A DNA stretch of 64,000 bases from Ceratorhiza oryzae-sativae. Its lineage: Eukaryota; Basidiomycota; Agaricomycetes; Cantharellales; Ceratobasidiaceae. A program made the position numbers and the translations under genes. The notes under the pieces are model-generated. The model made no database searches. It was not told where the DNA came from and saw nothing but the letters and a program-made list of their open reading frames with translations. Shown piece after piece: positions 20,419-32,447 of the stretch (its first letter is position 1; each line of letters opens with the position of its first letter). The stretch covers positions 310,001 to 374,000 of the forward strand of contig JARWMV010000253.1 of assembly GCA_030998015.1 (NCBI GenBank), in the 5' to 3' direction.

Positions 20419-22701
20419 TCAGTTCCTGAGTCCACAAACCTTCAGTGTGAGCCTTTTTGTGTTCTTGGCAGAAACCTGACTTGATACAGGTGCAGTTGAT
20501 GGACCCAGTTGGGATTCTTCAATTGCCTCCATCACCCCTCCCACCATCTTGTTGTTGTTGTTCTTCTCCTTTGCCTTCCCCTCTTTTTTCTTCCCCTCCT
20601 TTGTCTTCTTCTTCTCCTTGACCATCCTCCCCTGTGCCTCCTTCCCCTGCTTGCTTGACCCTGGAGCTACTGGTGCATCCAGCTGTACCTTGCATGGTTG
20701 ACTGTGCTTTTTTGGCAATACTGGGTTGTTTACTTCAGGTGCTGGTACACCCAGAACTGGACTACACTCAGGTGGTGGCTTGTAATCATGAAGGCCAGCC
20801 TGCCATGGATAGGGAGGCTTGGCTGAAATTCAAAGTGAGTGCCAATGTGACTTGAAACAATTTGGTACTTACTCAACTGGGGCTCAGGTGTGAACTGCAC
20901 ACCCAGGCCAGGAACACTCTGCATGCATGCAGTGAATGGGTGAATACCATCTTGCACTTGTTCCTGTGGGGGGGCAATTGCATATGCAGGCACAGCAGGC
21001 TGTGCTTCTGGGTGGGGAGATGGTGGATCTGAAGCAGCAACAGTGTGGACAGGGGCTTGGGCAGGGAGAGTGGGAGCAGGAGGAGCAGGAGCAGGAGCAG
21101 GAGGGGCTGGGGCAAACATGTGAGGTGGAGCAAGCTGGGGCACTGGAGCACTTGCTGTTGTGCAAGTATTCACCACTAGATAAGAAGATTTTGAAGGTGG
21201 ACACAAATAAAGGTATGTACATGCATTCAGTTGATATAATTTGATCAGGGTGTCAACCTCCTGATTGTTTGAGATTTCAATTTTCTGATGATTAATATTC
21301 AGTCAGGATTGTTGTTCCAGATCTGAATTTTCTTCAATCCAATTGTTGTTGACCACCCAACAAGGTACATGCATAAGGTCATGGCCCTTGGACTTTTTGA
21401 GTGCAAGGATGGGTAGATTGACCTTGATGTAGCTCTGGTGGGTAACTGTCTGGTTGCCACCTTGGCCTTTCTCATTCTTGTACTTGATGTCAAGTGCTGA
21501 AATGAGGGACTGAACCTGCATCAGGGTGAGTAAATAATCCCATATCTATAGAGTTAATCACCTTTTCACTCCAATGCTCATGCTTGTCAACAACTTGGTG
21601 GTGTTTATCCCCCTCATCTGAGTATTCAGATGATTGGTAACCTGGGTGGTAGAGAAAATTGTCAATTCCAGTCCCTTGAAGCACATGCTTGTGCCAGGTG
21701 GATTTATAATGCATGGTAGGTAGAAAAAACTCAAGGCAAACTGTTAGTACTAACCTCACTCTTGCAATTTGCCTGACAAGACTGTGCTGCAAGCATCAAA
21801 TTATGCTCCTCAGGGTTCTCCTTGGTTGTTTGCACCTTATATGTGTTCACCATCAACTTGAAGGTTGCATTCTCCAATGCATCTTGAAAATCCTCCAATG
21901 GCACTGTCTCAAGAAATTCACACTGGTCCTGGGGCATCTGTGACTGGTTTTTGACAATTTTATTGAAATGTTCTTCCCATCCACTGTACCCATGCTCTTC
22001 CAACCCATCAAAGTTCTTGTTGAAGGAGAGGTTAAGGTGGGGGATGAGGGTGCTGTCATTGTTGAAGAAATTTGGTGTGTTGTTTTTGTTGTACAACAGT
22101 GCTGTGCTAACCTTGTTGACATGGTCCAATTTGCACATCCTAAGCATAACATCTCAAACATGATTCTTGGGAAAAGGTGTGTTAACACCTGAATGTATGC
22201 ACTTGTACTTATGTGTACAATACACTTGAGGACCTTCTTTCCCTCATCCTCATCCAGCACATCTTTTGAGATAGTCACTTCACCCTCCTCTATCTTAACT
22301 GCCACCTTTTGACTGTTCCTTGACAACAACACAACCATTGTGCAAGATGACATTGTACTAGGGACCTTGGACTGTTTGCAGGCACAGCAGTTGTGCTCCA
22401 CTTGTAGCTTGGCAATACCTTTCTCAAGCTTGGCTTGAGAAAGTTGCTTTATGTCTATATGATGATGGTACATCAATTACCTACATGTAAAATTGAGGGC
22501 TTTACCTTTTTTCTTGCAAGGGGGGCTAGAGCTGAGAAGCTCAATAACAGTGCACTGCATGTCTGGCATCATATCATTGTCTGATTCTGAATCCAACTTG
22601 GGGCTTGAAGAATTGGAATCTGAACCTAAAACCAGGTGAGATTTATATTCCAAGCAGATATGTAATGTACTTGTTGTCTTTTTGCAATCAGAATGGTCCA
22701 A
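20419..22701 (-). CDS. Unrecognised multi-exon accessory gene in the transposon island
   Basis: Open segments in compatible order run from about 22700 to 20419 on the minus strand, separated by intron-like gaps. They include a cysteine pair segment (HNCCACKQSK) at about 22380 and an acidic region with EGEVTISKDVLDEDEGKK. A long exon at 22147-21731 (FDGLEEHGYSGWEEHF) is free of stops. A further part contains WHKHVLQGTGIDNFLYHPGY, then a Pro/Ala-rich linker at 20900-21200, and a Lys-rich tail (20520-20700). I do not recognise the family. It converges on the CACTA-like transposase remnant, so it may be that element's second gene, but it is less damaged than the transposase. Start, exon borders and coding status are uncertain. 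Confidence 0.4.
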
Positions 22702-24405
22702 CTCAGGGTCTGCAATAGAGACCAGTTCAACAGCAGCTGGGGCAGTGGCTAGACAAAATGGGTGAGTAATGAGCTCTTGATTAAACTATAACTTACTGAA
22801 ATTCAGATTGTGAATGCCTCAGCTAGATGATCCTGGTCCCACATTACCCAATTTCCTCACTGAATCAGGGGTCAAGTAAACCAACACCACCCAAGGTCCT
22901 GCATATAAATTGAGCAACATAATGCACATATGCAATGTCACTTACTTGCTGCTTGAGCAGGAGTCTCCACATGCAACAGACTCTTTGAACAAGAGTGGGT
23001 GGTGCAGCACATGGCTCTGTCATTCAAGGTACAAGAGGGACCACTTGGTATGAACTTCTGCTTCTTCTGCAGTGGCTGATCCATTGATATATGTCTCTAG
23101 GCTTGAACAGGATTAGAGTGAAATGGACAGCAAAGGGACAATGGGGGTGGGAAGGTGATTGCAGGTGGATGCTCTTGGTTTGCTCCACCACCATGGCAAC
23201 TACAGCACCAAACAACATGTACACAGGCTGCACTCCCAGAGCTGCATAAACAGAACTGGATTTGGGTTGAAAGATCAGCAAGGTACAGGTGTGGTAGATC
23301 TATTATTTGTCCAGTGTATTGTAATCAGGGTATTGGTTTAATATAACTACATTTGGATCAGTCATGCTTGGCCAGGCTGCAGAAAGGTTCAATAATGGTT
23401 GGATAAGGGTGAGATCACCAAATTCAGTTCATCCCTTATTGTTTCCTTGCCACAAAAGCTTGTTACAGCCTGATCATGCCATTATCCATCCATTAACTAT
23501 GTCACAAACTGACATGCATATATCCACTCTACAATATTTTCTCAATTTATTACATTTTATGAGACCATCTTCAAAACATACCTGCCTTTTATGGTATATC
23601 TGTGTCATGTGATTCAGGGGACGTTCCAGACTGATAACTGAGATGTATTTCAACTCCGATGTGAAATTCCACAGCTCCGCAGTCACTTCTACTGCTTCTA
23701 TCTCTTATCAGTCGTGACTCACTGTACAGACTTGTTTGTTATGATGTGGCTTGTACTATGTATATAAACCAGGTCAAGTTCACAGAGGACTCCTCAAGAA
23801 CTTGACCTCTCATCGAATACAAGTTCTTTTACTTTCTTACTATTTTCCTTGTTGCCTGACTTGTCGTCGTCAACAACCTACACTTATCCCACCCTTTCCC
23901 TCACATCAAGCCTCAGTCAGATCCAGTGTGAAGTGCTGTGTTAGGTGTATAGACACTGACATAATACCATCCCTAATCAAAACCAAATAGTCTGCAATAT
24001 GAAACCAATACAAAAACTCCATCAGAATTACCCCAACAAAAGATGAGACCATTGAGAATGGAAACAAAGTCCACATAACATGGTTCATCACAACTGTTTC
24101 ACCCCTGTGGATAACTGCAGCATGGCCCACCTCAAGGAGAACACTAGTAATTCATCTCCTAGAAAGCCTCCTATGCCCCATTATTCACAGCCCAAGAACA
24201 GGAGCAGCAAGCCTGATCACCCACTAAAATTTCCACCAAAGCACTATTCCATCATGAAGAGAGGGTTTGTGTCAGCAGGCCAGCTTGGTGCTTACCCAGG
24301 GAAGGTCCATGCTCTTTCCACCAACTCCCATCAGAAGTACTCTCATTGTATATATATTTTATAATATATTGCCTCTGTATCCTCCCACCAAACCATTTCA
24401 ACTTT
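22702..24405. other. CG-poor transposon-derived sequence without a recognisable gene
   Basis: Only short scattered open frames occur. A TATATAAACC box at 23761 followed by the inverted pair AGGTCAAGTTC (23771-23781) and GAACTTGACCT (23798-23808) looks like the promoter and early transcribed part of another LTR. No coding remnant is attached. Confidence 0.4.
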
Positions 24406-24572
24406 CTCAGGAAAAACTTGAGGTGTAATGAAACAGGGGGGGTGTAGCAATGGTGTAATTCCATGAAATGACACATAATTATCTGTCATTATCCCATTAC
24501 ACAAGTGTAATTTGGCATAATGACACCATTACTACACCCCCATTTTCATTACCCCCACAGGTTTTTGCTGAG
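24406..24572. mobile_element. MITE-like element, copy 1
   Basis: About 167 bp with imperfect inverted ends. The left end reads CTCAGGAAAAACTTGAGG then TGTAATGAAACAGGGGG. The reverse complement of the right end reads CTCAGCAAAAACCTGTGGGG then GTAATGAAAATGGGGG. The interior is AT-rich and itself partly palindromic (TAATTATCTGTCATTATCCC). A second copy lies at 29159-29344. No coding capacity. I could not identify a target duplication. Confidence 0.75.
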
Positions 24573-25326
24573 TAGGCAGATATTTTGTGCAATTCATTAT
24601 GGAGTGAGCTCATTCACCATCAATGATTAACAGAGCATGCTCATAATGGATTTCACAGCAATGTAACACAGACAGTTCTGATGCAGTGAGGCCTGGAACA
24701 CCTGCAGTAACTTATGACAAATTAGGGCCAACATATGTTGTGCACATAGGCACCATTATCTCTGTAGTAGGGCATATTCAACTGTGACATACCTGGGCAA
24801 TTGATGACTGGTGGAGAGATAATGTACATCTGCAGTTTCACAACAACTATAGCAACAATGAAGATAGTGATTAGAATAAGTTTCAGTTCCATATTGTAAT
24901 GTAGATTACAAATTTATATACAGCTGTTGCCAGACAGTTTGGAAGTAAGCTTCCCTCCCTTCGTGGCTGCTGTACTACATGAAACTACTGGTAGTACATA
25001 ATTTCGGGCCATAGTTCCCGAAAAGATGGAGATCCTACATAAAGTGCAAGGGCGACACCCTGGAGCTCCTTAGAATTACCAGGGCTCTTGTCGTACTTAG
25101 TCTAGGTACTGGTATTCACCACAATGTTTTAGATGTTACGTGCTGCCGTGTTTTATGTGGTGGTCGTGGAAGATAAGAGCCTGCTCGCTTGCACGCTGCA
25201 ATCTATTCTCCGCTAGATACAAGACTCCATTTCAATGACCATCCAATACCTCCCACAACACGATAATTCTGGCCCACAACGCGCCTTGCTCGGTGCTGGG
25301 CTCCGATACCCGCTGTGGAATATCTG
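24573..25326. other. Boundary of the CG-poor island; no gene seen
   Basis: CG dinucleotides are scarce up to about 24950 and become ordinary afterwards, so the edge of the decayed island falls here. No convincing coding region is present. The stretch nearest 25326 would be the 3' flank of the secreted-protein gene. Confidence 0.5.
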
Positions 25327-26315
25327 TCAAGCCTTGCTGGGGAGTATCACCTGGCTGACCCTACACGTGTTGCCGCTCGCCGATGCACCTGTCACAGTAT
25401 ATTCCTAGCGAACAGAATTAGCACGCTACATATACCTCCTGCCCCCAAACTTACACCAGGCGAGTATCCCAACGATACGGTCCTGCCACACCACCCACTT
25501 GCAGCCGTCGTAGCCGTAATCACCAAGTTTCTAAACACGACAGGTCCAAAATTAAACGCGACATTTGTCAACTAATTGACATCTCAGTGCTCTCTATTCT
25601 TGCTGATGCTCAATTTTTTCCTCACTCACCTCGACGGCTAAAATAGCGCTATGTGTACATCGATCAGATATTGATACACATGATCCATCACCGCGGATTT
25701 GTGGACACACCGGTTCATCGTGCTACCCTTGATCTGGAACGTGCTCGTCGCAGAGCCTGGACCAGAGAGCGTGGCCGTCCAGGTCTCGCCGTTGGAGCCC
25801 GAGGACGAAAACGTGAAATGAACCGTATCACCTATTGCGATTGGTCATATCTATCATTTACACTTGATACATCAAATGGCTCGGACCAACCTGGTCTGAC
25901 GCTGAACCCATTCCCCCATGGAAGGCTAGCAAGGCAAGCACACCTCAGGCAGGCACGAGTACGTCCCAAACAAATGGCCAATCCCTTACCTCGGAGTCCC
26001 GTAAAATCCGTCCCCGATCCACCAAGCGCCCTTGCTGCGAAATCGACCATCAAGAGATGTCATCAAACAACCCTGCTCCAATGTCTGAGTCACTCACCGC
26101 CCATCGCATACGGCTTGCAACACGCCGTTGTTACTCTGAAGCGCTGGCCACACGTAGGGTGTTCCGCCTGGAGAAGGTAGCTTTGGGATAACAAAGTCCC
26201 CAGACATGGCAGTAAACTTGGGCGCGTCCCATTCGACGGTATGCCACGTCGCAGCGCGAGCGAGGAGAGGGAGGGCAAGAGCGGCAAGTGGGAGTGACGA
26301 AAAACGCATGATCAT
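25327..26315 (-). CDS. Secreted concanavalin-A-like fold protein
   Basis: The ATG at 26315 starts a signal peptide (MIMRFSSLPLAALALPLLAR, then AATW). The first exon, to 26098, ends in GTPYVWPALQSNNGVLQAV and a DGR split by an intron. Short exons follow: GAWWIGDGFYGTP (25990-26034), then PWGNGFSVRPGDTVHFTF, a Thr/Ser-rich strand region (NGETWTATLSGPG), MNRAILAVE, VAFNFGPVVFRNLVITATT with SGWC, and a last exon ending VSQVILPSKA with stop TGA at 25327-25329. About seven exons join in frame through GT-AG introns. WPGLQ-like, WWIGDG, W/F-N/D-FGP and the final Cys strands match a family of small secreted agaricomycete proteins with a lectin/glucanase jelly-roll fold, from memory. Some relatives are linked to G1 peptidases, but I see no catalytic Gln/Glu pair I can assign, so no activity is claimed. 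Likely an extracellular or cell-wall protein. Confidence 0.78.
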
Positions 26316-28902
26316 TGGCGATGAGGGATGTCCCAGTATTCCCAGTAAGTAGATGCCCCGACACTCTTATACTCTCCCCTCGTCTTGGTATTCTTGTTCT
26401 TACAATCCCCAACTCTTAGCCTCGTAACGTGTGCCATATGGAGCAAGTGGCTAGTGTTGATTCTTCCGGGAATGGTCATGCGCCTCAACTTCGAGACGCG
26501 GTCGCATACGTTTTGCCGTAGATATCCCACACGAAAGATACTTCTAGTGTGCACAATCCCACGTGTTGAGAGACATCCAGGCGCAAGAAGCATGTAGTGT
26601 GTGCATCGAAGTCAAGAATGACTGCAAACAAAAGCAGATTGGTGAAGATCCCCGTCTGCGTCGAACCAGAGATAATCAGTTGGCATAAGACTGCTAAAAT
26701 CGAAAACGCCAACTGGACAAGCCAACTGTTACCCTTTGCATGATTCTTCAACGTCTAATCTCGGCATGTCTGGATAGCTAGTGAGCGAGTAGCTACACCA
26801 AGCAAGTGCTAAGGACCAGTCGTGTTGATGGACGGATTCCGATGGATGGATGACTGGTTGAGCTCCGGTTTCTGAACTCTTAAGAGGCGAATGCGTTTGA
26901 TTATCCGTCACATACATTGTTATAAAGTCAGACCCTTGGCACAAGCGGGAGACAATATCAGTACCCGAAAGTGGTAATCTGCAAGCTCTCGGCCAAAATC
27001 CAATTTGCTAGTCAGAACCGTGGTTCTAGCTAAGCTGAACGAGCGCCCAGATCAAATTAGCACGTGCTACCAACGCTCATTCAGCTTACCTAGACACAAG
27101 GTTCTAATTAGCTCCAACTAGCCAAGCGCCTTTTGGCCGTAAGTGTAGTGCGACCTATGGCGTAACGCACAAAACCCCACCCGATCAACATGAGGGTACA
27201 AAAGAGTGCACATCGGGATGTGAGTTTACGTGGAATACGGACGAAGGTTAATTGGGACCGAGTATGAATGAACTTGTCGACAAGAGTCTGTTCGAGTCAC
27301 CCTGGGAATTATTATCATTATTGTTGTTGTTGTTATTATTCTCACTCCGGGGAACTTCAATGTTTGCCAGGTTCTGGAGCACAGATGATACCCAAGTGGG
27401 ATTCGGGTGATAGTAGGAGAATGAATCCGTCGTGGTAACCTAACCTCGGCGTGATGTCAGTGAGAGTGAGCATACACCCAAGCACCCGAGGCAGTGGTTG
27501 CATTGGCCAGACTTTGCGCAAGTCGGAATATTAAGCAGCCGGGCGAGACGGCAGGCGCATCTCGGGTGCATCCCCTTGGGAATTCTGTTCGGGACTGCGG
27601 GGACGGTGGCTCATTCTACGTGTGTGCAGGATAAACGCACGCGCCCGTCACGCAATACATCACGGCGCCAAGGAGGCGTGATCATAGTACCGCCCACGAT
27701 GGCGGAGTATCGAGAAGTGGCAATGGTGGCTGATTGCAAGGTTCTTGTGAGATTTGTAACAAACGTTAGCAAATAAAACGATAATCCTAGCGCACCTTAG
27801 CTAAACAGTTAAACAAGTAAGATAAGATAAAAGATAAGAGATAAGATCTTAAGAACCGACAAATGGCTATCGAAATCGTACGTGTTCAATGTAAAACTCA
27901 GGTACAGGAATGAGACGAGAATACAGGCCTATATATACTAACTATGTGCGCAGTCCTTGGGGACGCGTATATGCCTTCCAAGGCCGCGTAAGTCGCCTCC
28001 GCAGTTGCAGGAGGCGATGCCGAATCATTCCGGCGAGTTTTTTCGTTTTCTCGCGCATATACGTATGCGCTCTTGATTCTTCTCGATAAACCTTTTGTGT
28101 TTTTTTCTCGTTATTTTGGGTTTACTACTTTCTCAGTTGTTCTATTCGTTTCCATTTTATTCTCGCGCTGCGCGCGCTTCATTCTATTCTATTTGTTTCT
28201 ATTTACTGGTTCCGCCACTCAACCCTTACACTGATCGGGCTAATCGTTGACCTTTGCCCTCGAGTATTTGTATTTGCAACTAACACATACAGCTCTTTCC
28301 CGTGAAGCTTAAATATCGCTAGGCTCGCAGCCCCCTCATTTAGCCAGTTCAAATCCCCATTTTAACCGAGTTATGAGACTCCAGTGTGTCCCCCTATCGG
28401 AAATCTGGCATTTATGGAACGGATCGTAATATTATACGCCTGTAAACTTGAATGCAACAAACAAATTCGGCCGAACTTCAGATCCCTTCAATTTTGGTTC
28501 ATTATATAAATGCTTGCACTCGAGGCGTGCTGTGCATGGGTACGGGAGTTGGAGGAACATCTGGTTTAAATTGGCCTCGGCCTTGCTCTCCGATCATTTC
28601 GTCTTCCAGCTCGAACAGCCATACAACGGCTAATTCGAAGCCTCCATTGCTAGGGTTGGTCGCCTAAAGCCTTCTTCGTATGCTGTTCCTACCAGCCAGC
28701 TGACGAATTTCCACGCAGCCTCGAGCCACTGCCACATGCTCATGGCCGTTCATCACTACTCTGCCACAGCCTGAGCATTTCAGGATCTCATGACGGACCC
28801 TGACCTCCTTTCTTACGACACATGCCTGGAGCAGATCGGTATGTCCTAAATCCAAATTCAGCCATGCATCCCTCGCTCATTGATTAGACCAAACCACGTC
28901 GC
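26316..28902. other. Gene-poor stretch
   Basis: No supported gene. It contains a TTGTTG/TTATTA microsatellite-like run near 27310-27340 and AAGATAAGATAA-type low complexity near 27815-27850. Pyrimidine-rich sequence lies at 28060-28210, and a few short open frames without domain or splice support are present. A minus-strand frame at 28664-28855 has a CSGC pair but nothing else to recommend it. Confidence 0.4.
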
Positions 28903-29058
28903 AAAAATCCACTCGTGATCGCGAACACTCACAACCAACTATGTCGCTTATGAGTGCAACCTATTATCAGGAGTACTCATGAGATCGTCCTTGTGACCAC
29001 TACTGATAATAGGTATCGCTCAGGAGCCCCCAGGACGCTCGTAATCACGAATCGATTT
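28903..29058. repeat. Fold-back sequence
   Basis: The best-matching arms are 28951-28970 and 29003-29022, with a perfect 12-bp core ACCTATTATCAG/CTGATAATAGGT and 17 of 20 positions paired. Weaker pairing continues outward around TCGTGATCGCGA (about 28914) and AATCACGAATCGAT (about 29043). It could form a stem of more than 100 bases. It may be a small MITE or a remnant. Confidence 0.55.
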
Positions 29059-29158
29059 GGCTGACCATTGTATAATCGGAGGTCCTACCAAATCAGGTCA
29101 CTTGACTGGAATAGGCCAAGGCCTCTATATTGTGGAGCCGACCCGATGAGGGAACTTC

Positions 29159-29344
29159 CTCTGCAAAAGCTGTCGGTGTAATGAAACAGGGGGGTGTCTA
29201 CTGGTGTAATGAAATGCAATGCTGTGTAGTTATGCCATTACGCTGGTGTTATTCGGGGTCATCGCACCATTACTACGCCCCCAGTTTTCATTACCCCACT
29301 TTACAGCTAATTACGCCTTACTATCCCCACAGGTTTTTGCCGAG
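29159..29344. mobile_element. MITE-like element, copy 2
   Basis: About 186 bp. It shares GGTGTAATGAAACAGGGGG at the left and TTTTCATTACCCC plus CCCCACAGGTTTTTGC at the right with the copy at 24406-24572. The left terminal motif is CTCTGCAAAAGCTGTC. The interior has diverged. This copy lies in ordinary CG-containing sequence, about 100 bp upstream of the first plausible exon of the membrane-protein gene, and could affect its promoter. Confidence 0.75.
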
Positions 29345-29449
29345 TCTCCTATCTAATTTGATACGACATCGCCATAGGGCGGGGCGACAACCGCCCATAT
29401 ATATTCTCACCCCCATCCTTTTACTGAAGCAAGCCCCTTGTCAAAAACG

Positions 29450-30989
29450 ATGTCAAATATCCCCCCCTGGGAATTACTTGGATTCACCTTTGGTGTGCGT
29501 GCTGTTTGAGTTCTGTAGTTTTTATGCCCTCACGTCAACTCTTGGGTTGTAGACTGAGCCAGACCCGCTCACTTCTGTGCCACGATGTTCAAATGTTACA
29601 GTCCATTACTACGGAGATATCGGCGATCGGGTTGCGAATCCACCACCCACTGCACCCTACAGCATCGTAGTTTATTCCGGAGGGTCTCAGCGTCTTTTGA
29701 TACCACTCGATAATAATGGTATGCTACACGAGACCCAAGAGCATGGGTAAATATTTGATCTATGTTCCTGGTTAGCGACGAGAGGTGATTACATGTGGCA
29801 AATGAACCTGCCCGAGGGGCAAACTTATGGAGTATCGATGAGGGATTCAAGTGGCTATAGTGGTGGAGTTCGTCCTTCTTGCATTATTAAGGAATTTAGA
29901 ACTCTCCTCTGATCAACACACTCTATAGATTTTGTCTCCGCACCTCAAGGTTGTTTCAAGCGCAAACTGCGATGTGGCAAGCCCTCTTCAACCAGCCAAT
30001 TTAGATGTTACAGTTTCCGGCAGGTGCGTATATGGAATACTACCTGGGTCGGGTGAGCTATATTTGTGGACATATTTCAGTTTGCAATGTGGCCAGGCAA
30101 TCGTGGATGTGAGAAACGGCACTGCGCCTTATAAAGTGGAGATGGTTCCCTCAGACGTACGTGAGCGCGGGTTGTTCTCAAAGTTCGCGCCAGGCCTAAA
30201 ATATGTGTTCTGCAGAACCGGCAACAAAAGACGATACATTTTGCAAGCAGCCCTTTCGTGAGTAATACAGTTCCAAGGCCCAATGAACCTATAGCTTAGC
30301 GGCACGTAAGAGCGTCACGTTGGACATGAGTAAGGGAGTCCAATATTTCCGTGAGTTATCCAGCTTCGGGAGTAGTTTGGGTTTGATTGGTCCATGATTG
30401 AATAGTTTCCATCTCTGACTCGGCCGGGCATTCGAGTGTCCAAGGGGTGTATACCGTTGAGGCTTCGTCAGACGTCAGTTGTCTTAGCGCTGCCTCGACG
30501 ATCAGCGCTGGCATGTATTCAACATTGTATCCAGGTGGGACTGCTATCCCCTCTGTGACTGCATCCTCAAGACTTTCGTCTGGGTCCAACAAGCTGTGCG
30601 TCACCTTTTTGTTTTGATTGATTTATCCAACCTGTCGCCGACCCGAGTTTAGAGCATCCGGCGCAGTAATTGCTATCACAGTTACTGTTTCTGTGGTTGT
30701 GGCTGCGATCATGATTTTTCTCCTAGGTCTCCGCTACAAGCGCAATCGTCGAAAAAATGCGGCTGAAAAGCTGGATCTTGATTTAGATGAGCCCGAAGAG
30801 CATGGCACTCAACTGGGTTATAACCTATTCCCTACCCCGTACTTCGAGCCCGGTCATGGTGCTAGTTCATATTATCATTCAAGTGTTGGTGGGCCGCTGT
30901 ATTCATCGGCGGCAGGTAACAGGAATATGATTGCCAACGAAGGTGCGACTAGCTACAGCGGCACAGGTGTGTCAGCAAAAAGGGCATAG
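29450..30989 (+). CDS. Single-pass membrane protein with repeated extracellular modules
   Basis: Exons read in frame from about 29553 (acceptor TTGTAG): SVPRCSNVTVHYYGDIGD and TAPYSIVVYSGG; then, after an intron at 29719, ATRGDYMWQMNLPEGQ with SMRDSSGYSGG. A second round follows: VVSSANCDVAS, then LQCGQAIVDVRNGTAPYKV and NRQQKTIHFASSPF, then ISDSAGHSSVQGVYTVEASS at about 30410. So the same Cys/APY/DS(A)G module occurs twice outside the cell. A Ser-rich linker precedes a transmembrane helix (AVIAITVTVSVVVAAIMIFL), a basic stop-transfer (RYKRNRRK) and an acidic, Gly/Ser/Tyr-rich cytoplasmic tail ending at 30989. The protein looks like the large, poorly characterised family of agaricomycete plasma-membrane proteins with this plan. 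The start (ATG 29450 or other) and the exon around 30300 are unresolved. Ligand unknown. Confidence 0.65.
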
Positions 30990-32447
30990 TCGATTGAATC
31001 CCCACCCCACATGGACTAATGCAAATTGAATCTGAGCCTTTCAATCCTAATCCAGTTGCATCCGAATGTAGGATGGCAATTTCGCCCCCTGCGTACTCTC
31101 CTTCCGCTAATCGTGCATAGCTGCAGTGCTTTGATTGTCGGCCATTTTCTTTTTCCTTTTTTCTTTTTGAGATGCTATTGTATTATTTATATTTTATAAA
31201 CCCGCTCGAGATTTGAATGTTATTATTCCGACAAGAGCCAGACCTCCAGCTGTAGCCCCTGTGCCGTTTGTGAGTTGACTGTGAGTATATGCGTGCCCAA
31301 ATTTTCAAAAGATAGGCTTACTACTGAGCAACTTCGAATCTCAAAAATTTAGGGGCGAAAGGATGTAGTTCCACTGGTGGAGCCGCATTGTAAGTTACCA
31401 GGAAGGAAACGCCAGCACACTGGGTTCTGGCAAGACGGCGCAGCCCCTTGCGTCGGTCCAAAATCGCACTATGGCAGCGCCTGAAGTTGTGCTCTGTGTT
31501 TCGTTCCCACCCGCTGTCCGATTGCGACTGCGGTCCCTCGGTAGGGCGAGGCCAACCCGACTCGCGAATGTGACTCGAGGTTTGGGGATCCGGCGGCGGG
31601 AGCGTCCCCCAACCTTGCCAGAGGTAAATAGCGAGTCATAGGTCGCATTGAGGTGCAAGCGTCCGGCGTTGTGCTCAATGAAATATTTATTCAAGACTCA
31701 ATCGATAGTCACTTGGAGTCGAGGCTCTGCTGACTCCTTTGGGGTCGCTTGGGTTTTATAATATTCCAACCAGAGCAGGGTGCTGGGCGAGACACTCTCA
31801 CAGGGATAGATTTTCGTGGTAGCACAGCGTGGAGTGCTTTCCGTCCATGTTGCGACGCACATTTTGTGCCAATAAAGTCCAGATGTGTGTTGTGATATAG
31901 TTCGTGAGTTTGCATCCAACCTCCGGTTTCTGTTGATGACTGGATGCGAGAACGCAAATTGCCGCTCCAATTGAGACATATGCCACTCTCACCACTCTCA
32001 CCACTATTTGTGGTCGGCGGCTTTCAAAGGCTTCGGTGCACGTCCCCTATTTCAGGCGGGATCGGGTCTGGGAGAGTGGATAGATTATGTATAGTAAATA
32101 TATAATTGAAGAAAACGGGGCCGAGTGAAAGCACAGTGCGATGAGAAAACATTCGAGGGCGCGAGCGCGTACGTACCCTTCTGCGAGGCCAAGGTAGTCG
32201 AGTACCTCATTTGTTTGCTCCAGGTAATACCCCCAACCCATCTTTTGTCCGTTCGGCCTTCAACTGTACGAAATGCCCCGGTCTTGCGTTTACGCACACA
32301 CCTAAATCTTCAGAAGACATCACTGGATCTTGCAGTGCCCACGGGTGGAGATACAAGCCAAAGAACCGTCTGGATAAATAGAATCAAAGCTATATTCAAA
32401 AGGCCCATTATACTATCATCTAGATCATACCCCTCTCCTCCCTAGGT
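30990..32447. other. Intergenic stretch between membrane protein and SAC1
   Basis: This holds the 3' flanks of two convergent genes. A pyrimidine run (TTTTCTTTTTCCTTTTTTC) and AATAAA-like AT-rich sequence near 31150-31200 suit the end of the membrane-protein transcript. Short open frames between 31395 and 32300 have no recognisable features. Confidence 0.4.

Noticed and set aside
9500..24950. Classical repeat-induced point mutation (CpA to TpA)
   Set aside because: LTR differences are TG/CA pairs and CG loss with CpA retained, which does not fit a CpA-directed process.
27285..27300. Second B-box-like sequence (TGTTCGAGTCACC)
   Set aside because: The surrounding bases do not fold into a cloverleaf and the acceptor arm is absent.
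28330..28365. tRNA-like B box (AGTTCAAATCCCC)
   Set aside because: No matching A box, acceptor stem or anticodon loop could be found at the right distance upstream.
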